From: Betaproteobacteria bacterium | Lineage (GTDB): Bacteria > Bdellovibrionota_B > Oligoflexia > Silvanigrellales > Silvanigrellaceae | DNA: 64,000 bases | Direction of reading: 5' to 3' | Assembly (NCBI GenBank): GCA_016868315.1 | Contig: VGHE01000003.1 | Coordinates: forward strand, 186,001-250,000 | Shown: positions 17,732 to 26,623 of the stretch, one piece after another | Numbering within the stretch: position 1 is the first letter of the stretch | Layout of the letters: each line of letters begins with the position of its first letter | The notes under the pieces: model-generated | Told to the model about the DNA's origin: nothing | What the model saw: the letters and a program-made list of their open reading frames with translations, nothing else | The model's database searches: none | Position numbers and translations under genes: made by a program

Positions 17732-19084
17732 TCAGGTTGCTTTGTTTTTGACAAATCCCGCACGCTCGAGAAAGCGAGTCGAGTGACGGCTATTGCGGAA
17801 CTCGGGATGAGCAAGCACATCGAGATGGAATGGAATATTGGTGCGGATTCCATCGATAATATACTCGCGCAGCGCCGACTCCATTTTTGCCAAGGCTTGC
17901 TCGCGTGTGTCAGCATAAACAATCAACTTAGCCACGAGTGAATCGTAGTGGGGTACAACCGTGTAACCATGGTAGGCAAAGCCATCGACGCGCACACCGA
18001 AACCACCAGGCACGCTGTAGTTGTTGATGAGCCCCGGCCACGGAGCAAAGGTTTTGGGATCTTCGGCGTTGATACGGCATTCAATCGAGTGGCCTTTGAT
18101 TTTGATGTCTTCCTGGCGGAACGGCAACTTTTCGCCAAAGGCAACTCGAATCTGCCACTGCAAGAGGTCTATGCCGGTGACTTGTTCGGTCACGGGATGT
18201 TCGACCTGAATACGTGTGTTCATTTCCATGAAGTAGACGTTTTTGTCGTCATCCATCAGAAATTCCACCGTGCCTGCCCCGTGGTAGCCGACCTCACGCG
18301 CCAAAGCGAGTGCATAACCACCCACCTTTTCACGCAACTCCGGAGTGATGTGCGGACAGGGTGCCTCCTCAATCACCTTCTGATGGCGACGCTGCACACT
18401 GCAATCGCGCTCGCCGAGGTGAAGGACGTTACCGTGTTTGTCGGCCAGCACCTGAATTTCCACGTGACGCGGATTCTCAAGATACTTTTCAAGATAAACT
18501 TCTGAATTGCCAAACGCCGCAGCAGCTTCGGTACGGCAATTCAAGTATGCTTTTTCGAGCTCGGCATCGTTGTAGACAATTTTCATGCCGCGACCGCCGC
18601 CCCCGCCGCTCGCTTTGAGGATCACGGGATAGCCGATTTCACGCGCCGTCCGACGCGCGGTTTCCTGGTCAGGCAATGCACCGTTGGAGCCCGGCAAAAA
18701 CGGAAGCCCTGCACGCCGAGCAACCGCACGCGCAGCAACCTTTTCACCGAGGTCGCGCATCTGTTCTGGTGTCGGGCCAATGAAAGTAATTTCACATTTG
18801 CGAACTACATCTGCGAAGGCTGCATTCTCGGAAAGGAAACCATAGCCCGGATGAATGGCATCGGCACCACTGATTTCAGCAGCAGCCATGATCGCCGGAA
18901 TATTCAAATAACTTTTTTTGCTTTCCGCTGGACCAATACAAATTGCTTCATCGGCCAACTTTGCATGGAGGCTGTGTTTGTCGGCTTGCGAGTAAACCGC
19001 TACAGTTTTCATGCCCAGCTCACGGCAAGCTCGGATAATCCGAACCGCAATCTCACCCCGGTTGGCAATCAATACTTTTTTCAT
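17732..19084 (-). CDS. accC: Biotin carboxylase subunit of acetyl-CoA carboxylase
   Basis: 450 aa. It carboxylates biotin on AccB using ATP and bicarbonate. The N-terminal [19 protein letters not shown], the ATP-grasp Gly-rich loop [11 protein letters not shown], the catalytic segment [16 protein letters not shown] and the C-terminal ECRINAEDP are all intact. Length is typical for a free-standing AccC. It lies 24 bp downstream of accB with GAGG ~10 nt before the ATG, and is the last gene of efp-accB-accC. A second biotin carboxylase, fused to its own carrier domain, is encoded at 61.5-63.6 kb for a different substrate. Confidence 0.97.
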   Translation of the reverse strand: MKKVLIANRGEIAVRIIRACRELGMKTVAVYSQADKHSLHAKLADEAICIGPAESKKSYLNIPAIMAAAEISGADAIHPGYGFLSENAAFADVVRKCEITFIGPTPEQMRDLGEKVAARAVARRAGLPFLPGSNGALPDQETARRTAREIGYPVILKASGGGGGRGMKIVYNDAELEKAYLNCRTEAAAAFGNSEVYLEKYLENPRHVEIQVLADKHGNVLHLGERDCSVQRRHQKVIEEAPCPHITPELREKVGGYALALAREVGYHGAGTVEFLMDDDKNVYFMEMNTRIQVEHPVTEQVTGIDLLQWQIRVAFGEKLPFRQEDIKIKGHSIECRINAEDPKTFAPWPGLINNYSVPGGFGVRVDGFAYHGYTVVPHYDSLVAKLIVYADTREQALAKMESALREYIIDGIRTNIPFHLDVLAHPEFRNSRHSTRFLERAGFVKNKAT

Positions 19085-19108
19085 GGTGCGCTTGCCTCGT
19101 CGAGTGAA

Positions 19109-19657
19109 TCAGGGGCGAATGACGAAAAGAGGTGTGCCAAATTCCACCGGCTTGGCGTTCTCAACGAGAATACCAACCACTTCGCCGTCGATTTCGCTTT
19201 CAATTTCGTTCATGAGTTTCATCGCCTCAACAATGCAAAGGGCTTGCCCCTTTTTCACACGTGTGCCGATCTCGACAAATGAAGGCGAATCCGGTGAAGG
19301 AGACCTGTAGAATGTGCCCACAAACGGACTGCTCACAGTGGTGCCCTCAGGAATGGCCTTGGGTGCTGCAGCGCCTGTTTGTGCAGCGGGTGCAGCAGCC
19401 ACCGGGGCAGAAGCCTGCGCACCGTTAGAGCTTGCAGATGCAGACAGGGATGGCGCGGCAGCAGCTGCTGCAACACCTCGTGCTGCGGCCTGTGCTTCTG
19501 AAGAGTGCACCGCGCCAGAAAGCGAGGTGAGAGCAGTTAGGGCTCCCGCATTTTTGGCGAGAGCGATCTTCTCTGGTCCGGTTTCCGCCTGTACAACGTC
19601 GACGCCATACTGCGCCATGAGGGACATCAACTTTTCCACTTTGCCAAGATCGATCAT
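19109..19657 (-). CDS. accB: Biotin carboxyl carrier protein of acetyl-CoA carboxylase
   Basis: 182 aa. The N-terminal helix (1-35) is followed by an Ala/Ser-rich flexible linker (~45-100) and a biotinyl domain (~108-182) whose biotin acceptor is K147 in [10 protein letters not shown]. The thumb-like insertion seen in AccB-type carriers is present around [17 protein letters not shown]. The protein carries CO2 between AccC and the AccAD transferase, which are not in the window. It starts with ACGGAG ~11 nt upstream, 80 bp after efp. Confidence 0.95.
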   Translation of the reverse strand: MIDLGKVEKLMSLMAQYGVDVVQAETGPEKIALAKNAGALTALTSLSGAVHSSEAQAAARGVAAAAAAPSLSASASSNGAQASAPVAAAPAAQTGAAAPKAIPEGTTVSSPFVGTFYRSPSPDSPSFVEIGTRVKKGQALCIVEAMKLMNEIESEIDGEVVGILVENAKPVEFGTPLFVIRP

Positions 19658-19737
19658 AGAGACATTTCTCCGTCAGAATCTCAATCAGAATGAAGAAAAA
19701 AGCGCGGCCGGGTGAGCGGTTCCGCGTTTAAGTAGGT

Positions 19738-20316
19738 TCACTTGCCTTTCACACTGACGCGGTCAGCGTAAGTGTTATCTCGGGTATCAATGCGCAGAAT
19801 ATCGCCTTCGTTGATGTGGAAGGGCACAGAAACAACCAGACCGGTTTCGAGTGTTGCCTGTTTTGAACCACCCGTTGCGGTGTCGCCGCGCACTCCCGGA
19901 GGAGTTTCAACAACCTTCAATTCGCAGAAGGTCTCGGTTTCGCAAGCGATTGGCTTTCCTTGATAGTAAAGCACCTTCAGCACGGAGTTTTCGAGCAAGT
20001 AGTACTTCGTATCGCCGACGTAATCTTCCGTCAGAGAAATCTGCTCGTAGTTGGCCTGATCCATGAAGTGGAAGCCTTCCGAGTCGCGATAAAGATACTG
20101 CATATTGCGCTCTTCGGTATCTGGCTTGGCAACCTTGTCGCCGCTCTTAATGTTTTGCTCAAGTACCTGACCCGTGCGGAGATTCCGCATTTTGGTGCGC
20201 GTGAACGCAGCGCCCTTGCCAGGGTTGACGTGCTGGAAATCGACAATCACCCATGGGTCATTGTTCATCTCGATTTTGAGGCCACGACGGAAATCACGGG
20301 TTTCGTACATTGTCAT
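19738..20316 (-). CDS. efp: Elongation factor P
   Basis: 192 aa with three beta-barrel domains. EF-P binds beside the P-site tRNA and rescues ribosomes stalled at polyproline. The modified tip Lys is conserved as K34 in NPGKGAAFTRTK, implying beta-lysylation by an EpmA-like enzyme elsewhere in the genome. The C-terminal signature GDILRIDTRDNTYADRV is intact. ATG 20316 has GAAGGAG 9 nt upstream, so the longer frame to 20361 is rejected. It heads the classical efp-accB-accC cluster. Proline-rich proteins such as the barrel protein at 31.9-33.8 kb would be natural clients. Confidence 0.95.
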   Translation of the reverse strand: MTMYETRDFRRGLKIEMNNDPWVIVDFQHVNPGKGAAFTRTKMRNLRTGQVLEQNIKSGDKVAKPDTEERNMQYLYRDSEGFHFMDQANYEQISLTEDYVGDTKYYLLENSVLKVLYYQGKPIACETETFCELKVVETPPGVRGDTATGGSKQATLETGLVVSVPFHINEGDILRIDTRDNTYADRVSVKGK

Positions 20317-20451
20317 GTATGGAATCTCCTTCGGTTGCCGGGTTATCACCGCTGCCGCCAAAAAGCAAACTCCAAAAACTCAACAACACGCTGTTTTCCA
20401 AGACAAACAGATGGTTTACACTCGCCGCACTGAGTCGAGAAAGGATCGCTG

Positions 20452-21315
20452 TTGCCAGGATTTTCGAAAACGCTGAAATTCCCTTTCAGCACACACACCC
20501 GCTGGTTTTTCCTCTGGGCGGCCGCTCAGGCCGGTGGCTTGATCGTGGCCAGCCAGGCATTCGCGCAACAAAAAGGAGCAAATCCTCCCGGAAATGAAAC
20601 CATCGACTCCCCCCCGGAATCTATCCGCTCTCGCAAATCACCTGCAGCTCGCTCGAGTTCGGGTGGCGAATCTCGAACACCCAGGACTCAAAAACAAACC
20701 GGCGCAGTCAGCTTTGGGAGCGGAATTTATATTCCACTCACACGCCCAAACTTGTCGCTGTCCTTCTCTGCACTGAACCGGCATACCGAGCTGACCATCC
20801 GTCTGGCCGGATCCTACACCTCACTGTCTGAAAGCTTTCAGGAAGCCGCCGCCAGCAATGAATCTTACGCCAGTAAAATCAGCAAAGCTGATGCCTACTT
20901 GTGGGATCTTGATTTGGCTGTCCCCGAGTTGACCATTCTTCTGCCGGCGAGTTTTTATGTTGCAGCGACAACTTTCGGACGCTACTCCCGCTGTGTTTCC
21001 AACTACACCACAAGCAATGACTCCCCGCTGCTTTTCACTGGTTGGTCCTTGGCTGTCGGTGCTGGTGGGCGCGCTGGCTACCGATACCCCCTCTCTGGCG
21101 ACAATTTTTTTCTGGATTTCTATGGAGGCTTGACCTGGCCGGTCTGGTCTGCGGGTTCGGCAGAAGTCTCGTATTTAAACCTTAACACGCAAAGCAACCA
21201 AACTTTTTCGGAATCCGACCTTGATGCCATCCGCGATTCACTGCAAGTCTATTTGAAAGGCCTTTCTTACCAGGTCACCACAGAGGCGGGTATTCGCGCC
21301 GCATGGAGGTTTTGA
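20452..21315 (+). CDS. Putative outer-membrane beta-barrel protein
   Basis: 287 aa. The start is a TTG with AAGGA 6 nt upstream. A long signal peptide (WFFLWAAAQAGGLIVASQAFA) precedes a disordered Ser/Pro/Arg-rich stretch (~40-85). Alternating polar/hydrophobic strands then run to the C-terminus, which ends with an aromatic (RAAWRF) as in many outer-membrane barrels. Roughly eight strands would fit. No family was recognised. It directly precedes potABCD. A GGAGG in its final codons serves a 15-codon leader ORF before potA, so translation of this gene and potA is probably linked. Confidence 0.65.
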   Translation: MPGFSKTLKFPFSTHTRWFFLWAAAQAGGLIVASQAFAQQKGANPPGNETIDSPPESIRSRKSPAARSSSGGESRTPRTQKQTGAVSFGSGIYIPLTRPNLSLSFSALNRHTELTIRLAGSYTSLSESFQEAAASNESYASKISKADAYLWDLDLAVPELTILLPASFYVAATTFGRYSRCVSNYTTSNDSPLLFTGWSLAVGAGGRAGYRYPLSGDNFFLDFYGGLTWPVWSAGSAEVSYLNLNTQSNQTFSESDLDAIRDSLQVYLKGLSYQVTTEAGIRAAWRF

Positions 21316-21364
21316 AGTGTCTGCCATTCAAACAGCACGCCTCACGGATGCTCCCAACCCATGA
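21305..21364 (+). CDS. 15-codon leader ORF overlapping the potA start
   Basis: GTG 21317 is preceded at ideal distance (7 nt) by GGAGG (21305-21309, included in this span). The ORF reads MSAIQTARLTDAPNP and its TGA (21362-21364) overlaps the potA ATG as ATGA. potA itself has no recognisable ribosome binding site. The arrangement suggests that ribosomes terminating on the leader re-initiate at potA. A coincidental ORF cannot be excluded. Confidence 0.5.
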   Translation, partial: GGFEVSAIQTARLTDAPNP

Positions 21365-22455
21365 ATTCAGCTCTTCTGGCCGCAGATTGCATTTCCGTCC
21401 GGATGGGCGAGCGCGTCATACTCAATGAAGTGTCGCTTGAGGTGCGCGAAGGGGAATTTTTTTCGCTTCTCGGCCCCTCTGGCTGCGGCAAGACCACCCT
21501 GCTGCGAATCATCGCCGGCTTCTCGCAGCCCTCCTCTGGAAGATTGATGTGGCAGGGGAAAGACGTCACCCGACTTTCTCCCCAGCACCGCGATCTCAAC
21601 CTTGTGTTTCAAAATTATGCGCTTTTCCCGCATCTCAATGTGTTTGAAAACGTCGCCTTCGGGCTGAGGATGCAAAAGCAGAGTGAACCGGTGGTGCAGA
21701 CCCGTGTTCGCGAAGCTCTCGCATTAGTAAGAATGGAAAGTCATGCACTGCGTCGCGTGACTGAACTCTCGGGAGGCCAACAGCAACGTATTGCGCTCGC
21801 ACGAGCCATCGCGCCGCGGCCGCGGATGGTTCTGCTCGATGAGCCCCTGGGTGCTCTCGACCTGCAACTGCGCAAAGATATGCAGTGGGAACTCAAGAGT
21901 CTCCAGCGCCAACTGGGCATGACGTTTCTTTACGTAACACACGATCAGGAAGAGGCCTTCGCCATGTCCGATCGCATCGCCATTCTGAGTGGCGGCAACA
22001 TCGAACAGGTGTCCACTCCTGAAATCCTTTATTCACGTCCCAGCACCAGATTTGTTGCACAATTCATTGGTACAGCAAATTTCATTCCGGTCGACAAAAT
22101 GTCAGCACACAAGGCACGGCACCTCAGCTCGGGACTTGAATTTGATATTTGCACCTCTGATGAGCGCGACTCTGCGGGCAACTTTCCCCTCAAGGGCGAA
22201 CTGCTGTTTCGCCCTGAACAGTTGTGCCTTAGAAAAACAGCATCGGCCGCCACATGCCTTCCCGTGACCATCCAGATGCGCCAGTTCCTTGGGGCTGTAG
22301 TCCGCTATCACGTGGAAATTCCTGGCTCCAAACCTGGGCTCCTGACCATCGATCACTCCTCGGTGGGACACGACACCTTTGCTCCGGGAGAATCTGCCTA
22401 CGTGGAACTCGCCACTGCGAATCTCTGTTTTTTCAAGGAGCAATCGCGGCGATGA
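21361..22455 (+). CDS. potA: Spermidine/putrescine ABC transporter ATPase
   Basis: 364 aa. Walker A is GPSGCGKTTL, the Q-loop is VFQNYALFPHL, the signature is LSGGQQQRIALARAIA, Walker B is MVLLDEPLGALD, and the switch is YVTHDQEEAF. The C-terminal ~120 residues form the TOBE domain of the polyamine/iron/molybdate import class. The order ATPase-permease-permease-binding protein matches potABCD. Polyamine specificity rests on the whole set and on the PotD-like binding protein. ATG 21361 overlaps the stop of a short leader ORF and lacks its own Shine-Dalgarno. potB starts within its stop codon. Confidence 0.93.
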   Translation: MNSALLAADCISVRMGERVILNEVSLEVREGEFFSLLGPSGCGKTTLLRIIAGFSQPSSGRLMWQGKDVTRLSPQHRDLNLVFQNYALFPHLNVFENVAFGLRMQKQSEPVVQTRVREALALVRMESHALRRVTELSGGQQQRIALARAIAPRPRMVLLDEPLGALDLQLRKDMQWELKSLQRQLGMTFLYVTHDQEEAFAMSDRIAILSGGNIEQVSTPEILYSRPSTRFVAQFIGTANFIPVDKMSAHKARHLSSGLEFDICTSDERDSAGNFPLKGELLFRPEQLCLRKTASAATCLPVTIQMRQFLGAVVRYHVEIPGSKPGLLTIDHSSVGHDTFAPGESAYVELATANLCFFKEQSRR

Positions 22456-23297
22456 GATGGTGGGGGATGCCGGCAAAAATCTGGATGAGCTGCTTCATCC
22501 TTCTTCCCTTTCTCTGGCTCGCCCTGCTGAGTCTCCAACAGACGCCCGCCGTGAACGCTCCCCGGCAGGTCGACCTACACCAGTACGCGCGTGCACTTTC
22601 GCCGCCATTCAGCAATATCATTTTCAACAGTGTGCTCACATCACTCCTCGCTGCTCTGCTTGTTCTGCTCATTGCTTTGCCTCTCACCTGGCGCATATCG
22701 CGCATGCCTCAAAGAAAGAGAAATCTCTGGCTGGCTCTATTTACCATCCCTCTCGGACTCAATTTCGTCGTTCGTGTTTATGCTTGGTTTGTTCTGTTCC
22801 GGCCGGAAGGCCTGCTCACAAAAATGCTCTTGGATCTTGGGTTCGATGTTGCACTGGTGAGTTCACAGCTGGGAGTGTTCATCGGACTTATCTATGGCTA
22901 TCTGCCTTTGGTGTTTTTGCCGCTCTACAGTATTTTCGACAAACTCAACCAGAGCCAGATAGAAGCAGCACAAGATCTCGGGGCAAATCTGCTCCAACGC
23001 TGGTGGCACATCATTCTGCCCGAAACAAGGCTCGGATTGATGGCCTGCTTTCTCTTCGTTTTTGTTCCTATGCTTGGAGAATATCTGATCCCCCGTATGA
23101 TTGGCGGTGGACTGGTGGCCACGCTCGGTACGCAAATTGAAAGCCAATTCCTGGGCAGCGGGCGCCCCAACTGGCCATTTGGGGCAGCACTCAGTCTGTG
23201 CCTCCTTGCAGCCGCAGCGCTGGTTCTTCTCGTAGGTTTTTCTCTTTTGAGGTGGCAAAAATCGGAGCGAAAAGCATCATGGTCACTCGACCTTTAA
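22452..23297 (+). CDS. potB: Polyamine ABC transporter permease, PotB type
   Basis: 281 aa with six membrane spans: the first is ~10-30, followed by the BPD_transp_1 core. The EAA loop that contacts PotA is visible as EAAQDLGANLLQRWWHIILPE. ATG 22452 overlaps the potA TGA (ATGA) and has AAGGAG 11 nt upstream, so the frame upstream of it, which runs inside potA, is not used. It forms a heterodimer with PotC. Overlapping genes suggest strict co-translation. Confidence 0.92.
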   Translation: MRWWGMPAKIWMSCFILLPFLWLALLSLQQTPAVNAPRQVDLHQYARALSPPFSNIIFNSVLTSLLAALLVLLIALPLTWRISRMPQRKRNLWLALFTIPLGLNFVVRVYAWFVLFRPEGLLTKMLLDLGFDVALVSSQLGVFIGLIYGYLPLVFLPLYSIFDKLNQSQIEAAQDLGANLLQRWWHIILPETRLGLMACFLFVFVPMLGEYLIPRMIGGGLVATLGTQIESQFLGSGRPNWPFGAALSLCLLAAAALVLLVGFSLLRWQKSERKASWSLDL

Positions 23298-24136
23298 AAA
23301 TCGAAAAGCTTTTCTTCGGAACATGGAGCCTGCTGCTGCTGGTTGCTCTGTATTTACCGGTGGTGTTTTTAGTTATCTTCGGATTTAACTCAGGCTCTTT
23401 TGCACTCCGCTGGGAGGGCTTTTCTCTGCGCTGGTACGCCTCCACGTTGGAGAATCCGGAGATGATCAGCGCTCTTTTCAACAGTCTTCTGGTGGCCAGC
23501 ATCAGCACTGTTTTGGCCGTGACCCTCGGCTTTTTTTACGCGTTATGGTCGCACCGCCACTCCCAAACTAAGCTCACCGGAGCAACCGATGCCCTCATGA
23601 CCCTACCTCTGTTCATGCCCGAAATTGTCATCTCAATTGGCCTTCTCGTGGTGGTGGCGCAAGTTTTGCGACCCGGTGCAGAGCTGTTCGGACTGCAGCT
23701 CGATTCCATGAATGCAGTTATCCTGGGGCACACCACCTTGGCTCTGGGATACGCAGCGCTGGTTCTGCGCAACCGCTTCCGCAGTTATGACCTGCAACAA
23801 GAGTTGGCGGCCATCGACCTTGGGGCGACACGCAAGCAGGTCTTCTTTCAAGTCATGGTACCGCAATTGATGCCCGGCTTCGCTGCAGCATCCTGTCTTG
23901 CGTTCGCGGTCTCGCTCGATGACTTCTACGTCAGCTATTTTCTCTCGACCGGGGGAAGTTCGCTCCAGACCTTGCCTCTCTTCATCTGGTCACTCCAGGG
24001 ACGGCGAGCGATGACACCAGAAATCAACGTGGTATCATCCCTGCTGTTGTGCATTGCAATGTTCTTTTTTGCAGCAGGTCTGCTGCTGAGCCGGAGTGAA
24101 CCCCAAGGTAAGCATCCAAAGAGGAGCGATTCATGA
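23279..24136 (+). CDS. potC: Polyamine ABC transporter permease, PotC type
   Basis: 285 aa with six spans. The first is LLLLVALYLPVVFLVIFGF, then the typical FNSGSFALRWEGFSLRWY segment of PotC. The EAA-type loop is AAIDLGATRKQVFFQVMVPQLMPG. The start at ATG 23279 (GGAG ~11 nt upstream) overlaps the end of potB by 19 bp. The end overlaps potD by 4 bp. The protein pairs with PotB to form the channel. Confidence 0.92.
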   Translation: MVTRPLKIEKLFFGTWSLLLLVALYLPVVFLVIFGFNSGSFALRWEGFSLRWYASTLENPEMISALFNSLLVASISTVLAVTLGFFYALWSHRHSQTKLTGATDALMTLPLFMPEIVISIGLLVVVAQVLRPGAELFGLQLDSMNAVILGHTTLALGYAALVLRNRFRSYDLQQELAAIDLGATRKQVFFQVMVPQLMPGFAAASCLAFAVSLDDFYVSYFLSTGGSSLQTLPLFIWSLQGRRAMTPEINVVSSLLLCIAMFFFAAGLLLSRSEPQGKHPKRSDS

Positions 24137-25236
24137 GAAACGTTAAAATTCTTGGCGCATTTGTTGCTGCTGCCGTTGTTGGCGGTGTTGGACTTTTTGC
24201 TCTCAAAAACAAATCTTCCGGCCAACGTACACTGCATCTTTACACTTGGACAGATTACATCGACAAGCAAGTGCTTGCTGAGTTCGAAAGAAAGCACAAT
24301 GTGCGGGTCATCGAGGAAACCTTTCCCAGCAATGAAGTGATGATCTCGAAACTAAAAGCGGGTGGAGCTGGCTTTGATGTGATCGTGCCCTCCGATTATA
24401 TGATCGCAACCATGAAGCAGGACAATCTCTTGCTTAAGCTCCCGCGCGAGAAGATCCCCAATCTGACCCATCTCTCCGAGCGTTTTAAAAACGTGAGCTA
24501 CGATGCTGGTGGTGAATACGTCGTCCCCTATATGTGGGGTACAACTGGAATTGCTTACAACTCGAAGAAAGTTGAGAATCCACCGAAAAGTTGGAAGGAA
24601 TTTTTCGAGACCACACGCGCGCAGACTGCAGAAAAACGCATTAGCTTGCTCGATGATCCGCGCGAGGTCATTGGTGCAGCACTTAAGGCCAATGGACTGT
24701 CGTTGAACTCTACACAAACAGAAGAGCTCTCAAAGGCGAAAATGACTCTCCTGACCTTCAAGCCCTTCGTCAGCCGTTTCGATACCATGAGCTACAAAGA
24801 CCTTCTTGCCTCGGATGACCTTTGGATGGCGCAAGCGTACAGTGGTGACATCGTCAAGATGCAAGCCCAAAATCCAGAGCTCCGCTACGTCATTCCAGAA
24901 GATGGTGCGACCTTGTGGGTCGACAATCTCGCCATCCCGGTCAGTGCGCGCAATCCTGAGCTGGCTGCAGAATTCATTAACTTCGTCATGGCACCCGAAA
25001 TCAATCAGAGAATTGCACTCAGTATCCATTATGGAACCACAAATGAGAAGGCGCGGGAAATGCTGCCTGCCTCTGAACTCAACAACGCGGCCATCTATCC
25101 ACCCAAAGATGTTGAGGCGCGTCTCGAGCTCTTCACAGATCTCGGCAACGCGGTTGAAGCCGTGGACAACGTTTGGGCAGAAATCCGCGCATCCGACGCA
25201 GTGCCTGCAGAACCTCCATCAGCACAACGCCAATAG
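24133..25236 (+). CDS. potD: Polyamine-binding protein, PotD/PotF type
   Basis: 367 aa, periplasmic class-I-like solute-binding protein. Matches to the family include LYTWTDYID at the first strand, FDVIVPSDYMI, and VVPYMWGTTGIAYN, with Asp and aromatic residues that clamp the polyamine amines. The N-terminus (ILGAFVAAAVVGGVGLFAL) is hydrophobic but lacks a lipobox and a clear AxA site, so the protein may stay anchored by an uncleaved helix. The ATG has AGGAG 6-8 nt upstream and overlaps the potC stop. Confidence 0.92.
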   Translation: MRNVKILGAFVAAAVVGGVGLFALKNKSSGQRTLHLYTWTDYIDKQVLAEFERKHNVRVIEETFPSNEVMISKLKAGGAGFDVIVPSDYMIATMKQDNLLLKLPREKIPNLTHLSERFKNVSYDAGGEYVVPYMWGTTGIAYNSKKVENPPKSWKEFFETTRAQTAEKRISLLDDPREVIGAALKANGLSLNSTQTEELSKAKMTLLTFKPFVSRFDTMSYKDLLASDDLWMAQAYSGDIVKMQAQNPELRYVIPEDGATLWVDNLAIPVSARNPELAAEFINFVMAPEINQRIALSIHYGTTNEKAREMLPASELNNAAIYPPKDVEARLELFTDLGNAVEAVDNVWAEIRASDAVPAEPPSAQRQ

Positions 25237-25284
25237 GCGGGTGCTTCAGAGCTGCGGCTGATTGGGGATGACGGGGGGACTGTC

Positions 25285-26613
25285 GTGATTAGTATTCTGA
25301 GTGATTTTCTTGGACGCAAATCTGAACCTGCTGCAGCCGTGCATCTCGAGGTTTGGTTCAAGGCTCTAGCATCAGTCCTGCATCATATTTCTCACCTTTC
25401 ACCCTCGATGAATTTTGAGTCGTTTTGCCGCCATGCGACAGATGCGCTGTGTCATGGTCTCGCACCCCTGCAGCCAGTCGCGGCTCACTTTCGGATCGAC
25501 GTCTCGACCTCACATCTGTGGCTGCCCGACTCAACATTCAAGCTCGATACTTTCTTTCGGATGCAGAACCGCGTTCTCATGAACAGTCAGACGCGCCCTG
25601 TCGAGACTTCGCGGGAAGAACTTCACAAAACAATCTGTGTGATTCCCTACGAACTGCACAAGCAGGCCATTGAAATCGTCATTTATCACAAAGACGATGC
25701 ACGACCTTTCCAAGCCATCATTGCACCCGTTTTGCAGGGCTTAACACGCGCGATAATGCAGGCTCTCACACTTCGGGAAGACCACTTGATTAAGAAAGTC
25801 GAGTGGGAAAACCAGGTCGAGAAAATTCTGGGCTCCCGTCTTGCCGATGCCATCCACCAAGTGCAGTCGCCGTTTCTTTTCGCTCAGCACCTGCGTGGTT
25901 TCCGTTTGTCGAGCGCAGAGGATGGGAACGAACATTTCTTTCTCAACTTCAACAGCGCACAAGACATCTATCGTGCTGTCATGCTGCGCGTGAACAACAA
26001 AAAGAAACACGAGAGAACTGCCGCCTCGCGCACGATTGCATTTTTTGCCAGTCTGGCCGCTCAACTGCGTCTTTTCGAAAGCAACGGCACGCAAGCAAAC
26101 TTCTCAGAGTTCTGCGCGCACCTCTCGAATGGCGTAAACAGCATCGCGCATCTGCTCAGCATGCAGGAGACTCTTTCTGTTGTTCTCATCGAGCTCTCAC
26201 AAAAGTCAGGGCAGGTCAAATGGCATAATGCAGGATTTCCTGTACCATTGATATTTGGAAAACATGCCGATTCGCTTACTTTGCCGGCAGCCCTTCCCCT
26301 CAAACCTATCGTCCCTGGCGAACCGCATGATTGGCAAGTCCACCACAGCCTGACACTCCCAACGAGCACAGGGCTTTTGTTCTACGGTGAGGGAGTGACC
26401 AAGCGCATGTCAGAAATTCATTTGTCACACTCAACACTGTTAGACCGACTGCGCACCATCACTAATGCAGCGCAACTGATTATCGAGGCAGAGAAATCTC
26501 TCTCCAAGGCTGACTCCACCCGCGTTGTCTCTGCAAGCGTTACGGGGTGGGATCAGTTGCCCTATGATGTGAGTCTGTTGGCTCTTTGCCACGCGCCTGC
26601 CAAAGCACTCTAA
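25285..26613 (+). CDS. Degenerate SpoIIE/PP2C-like protein
   Basis: 442 aa, no signal peptide. The N-terminal ~160 residues look like a GAF-type sensory fold, followed by a helical linker. Residues ~180-395 fit the SpoIIE/RsbU phosphatase fold: VVLIELSQKSGQVKWHNAGF corresponds to the strand pair ending in NAGHNP, and GLLFYGEGVTKR to the block that normally reads LLLYTDGVTE. The metal-binding Asp of TDG is replaced (YGEG), and the upstream GDVSGHG block is not recognisable, so catalysis is doubtful. GTG start with a GGGGGG stretch 5-9 nt upstream. It lies 48 bp after potD and probably shares its transcript. Confidence 0.6.
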   Translation: MISILSDFLGRKSEPAAAVHLEVWFKALASVLHHISHLSPSMNFESFCRHATDALCHGLAPLQPVAAHFRIDVSTSHLWLPDSTFKLDTFFRMQNRVLMNSQTRPVETSREELHKTICVIPYELHKQAIEIVIYHKDDARPFQAIIAPVLQGLTRAIMQALTLREDHLIKKVEWENQVEKILGSRLADAIHQVQSPFLFAQHLRGFRLSSAEDGNEHFFLNFNSAQDIYRAVMLRVNNKKKHERTAASRTIAFFASLAAQLRLFESNGTQANFSEFCAHLSNGVNSIAHLLSMQETLSVVLIELSQKSGQVKWHNAGFPVPLIFGKHADSLTLPAALPLKPIVPGEPHDWQVHHSLTLPTSTGLLFYGEGVTKRMSEIHLSHSTLLDRLRTITNAAQLIIEAEKSLSKADSTRVVSASVTGWDQLPYDVSLLALCHAPAKAL

Positions 26614-26623
26614 CAGAGAAAGT

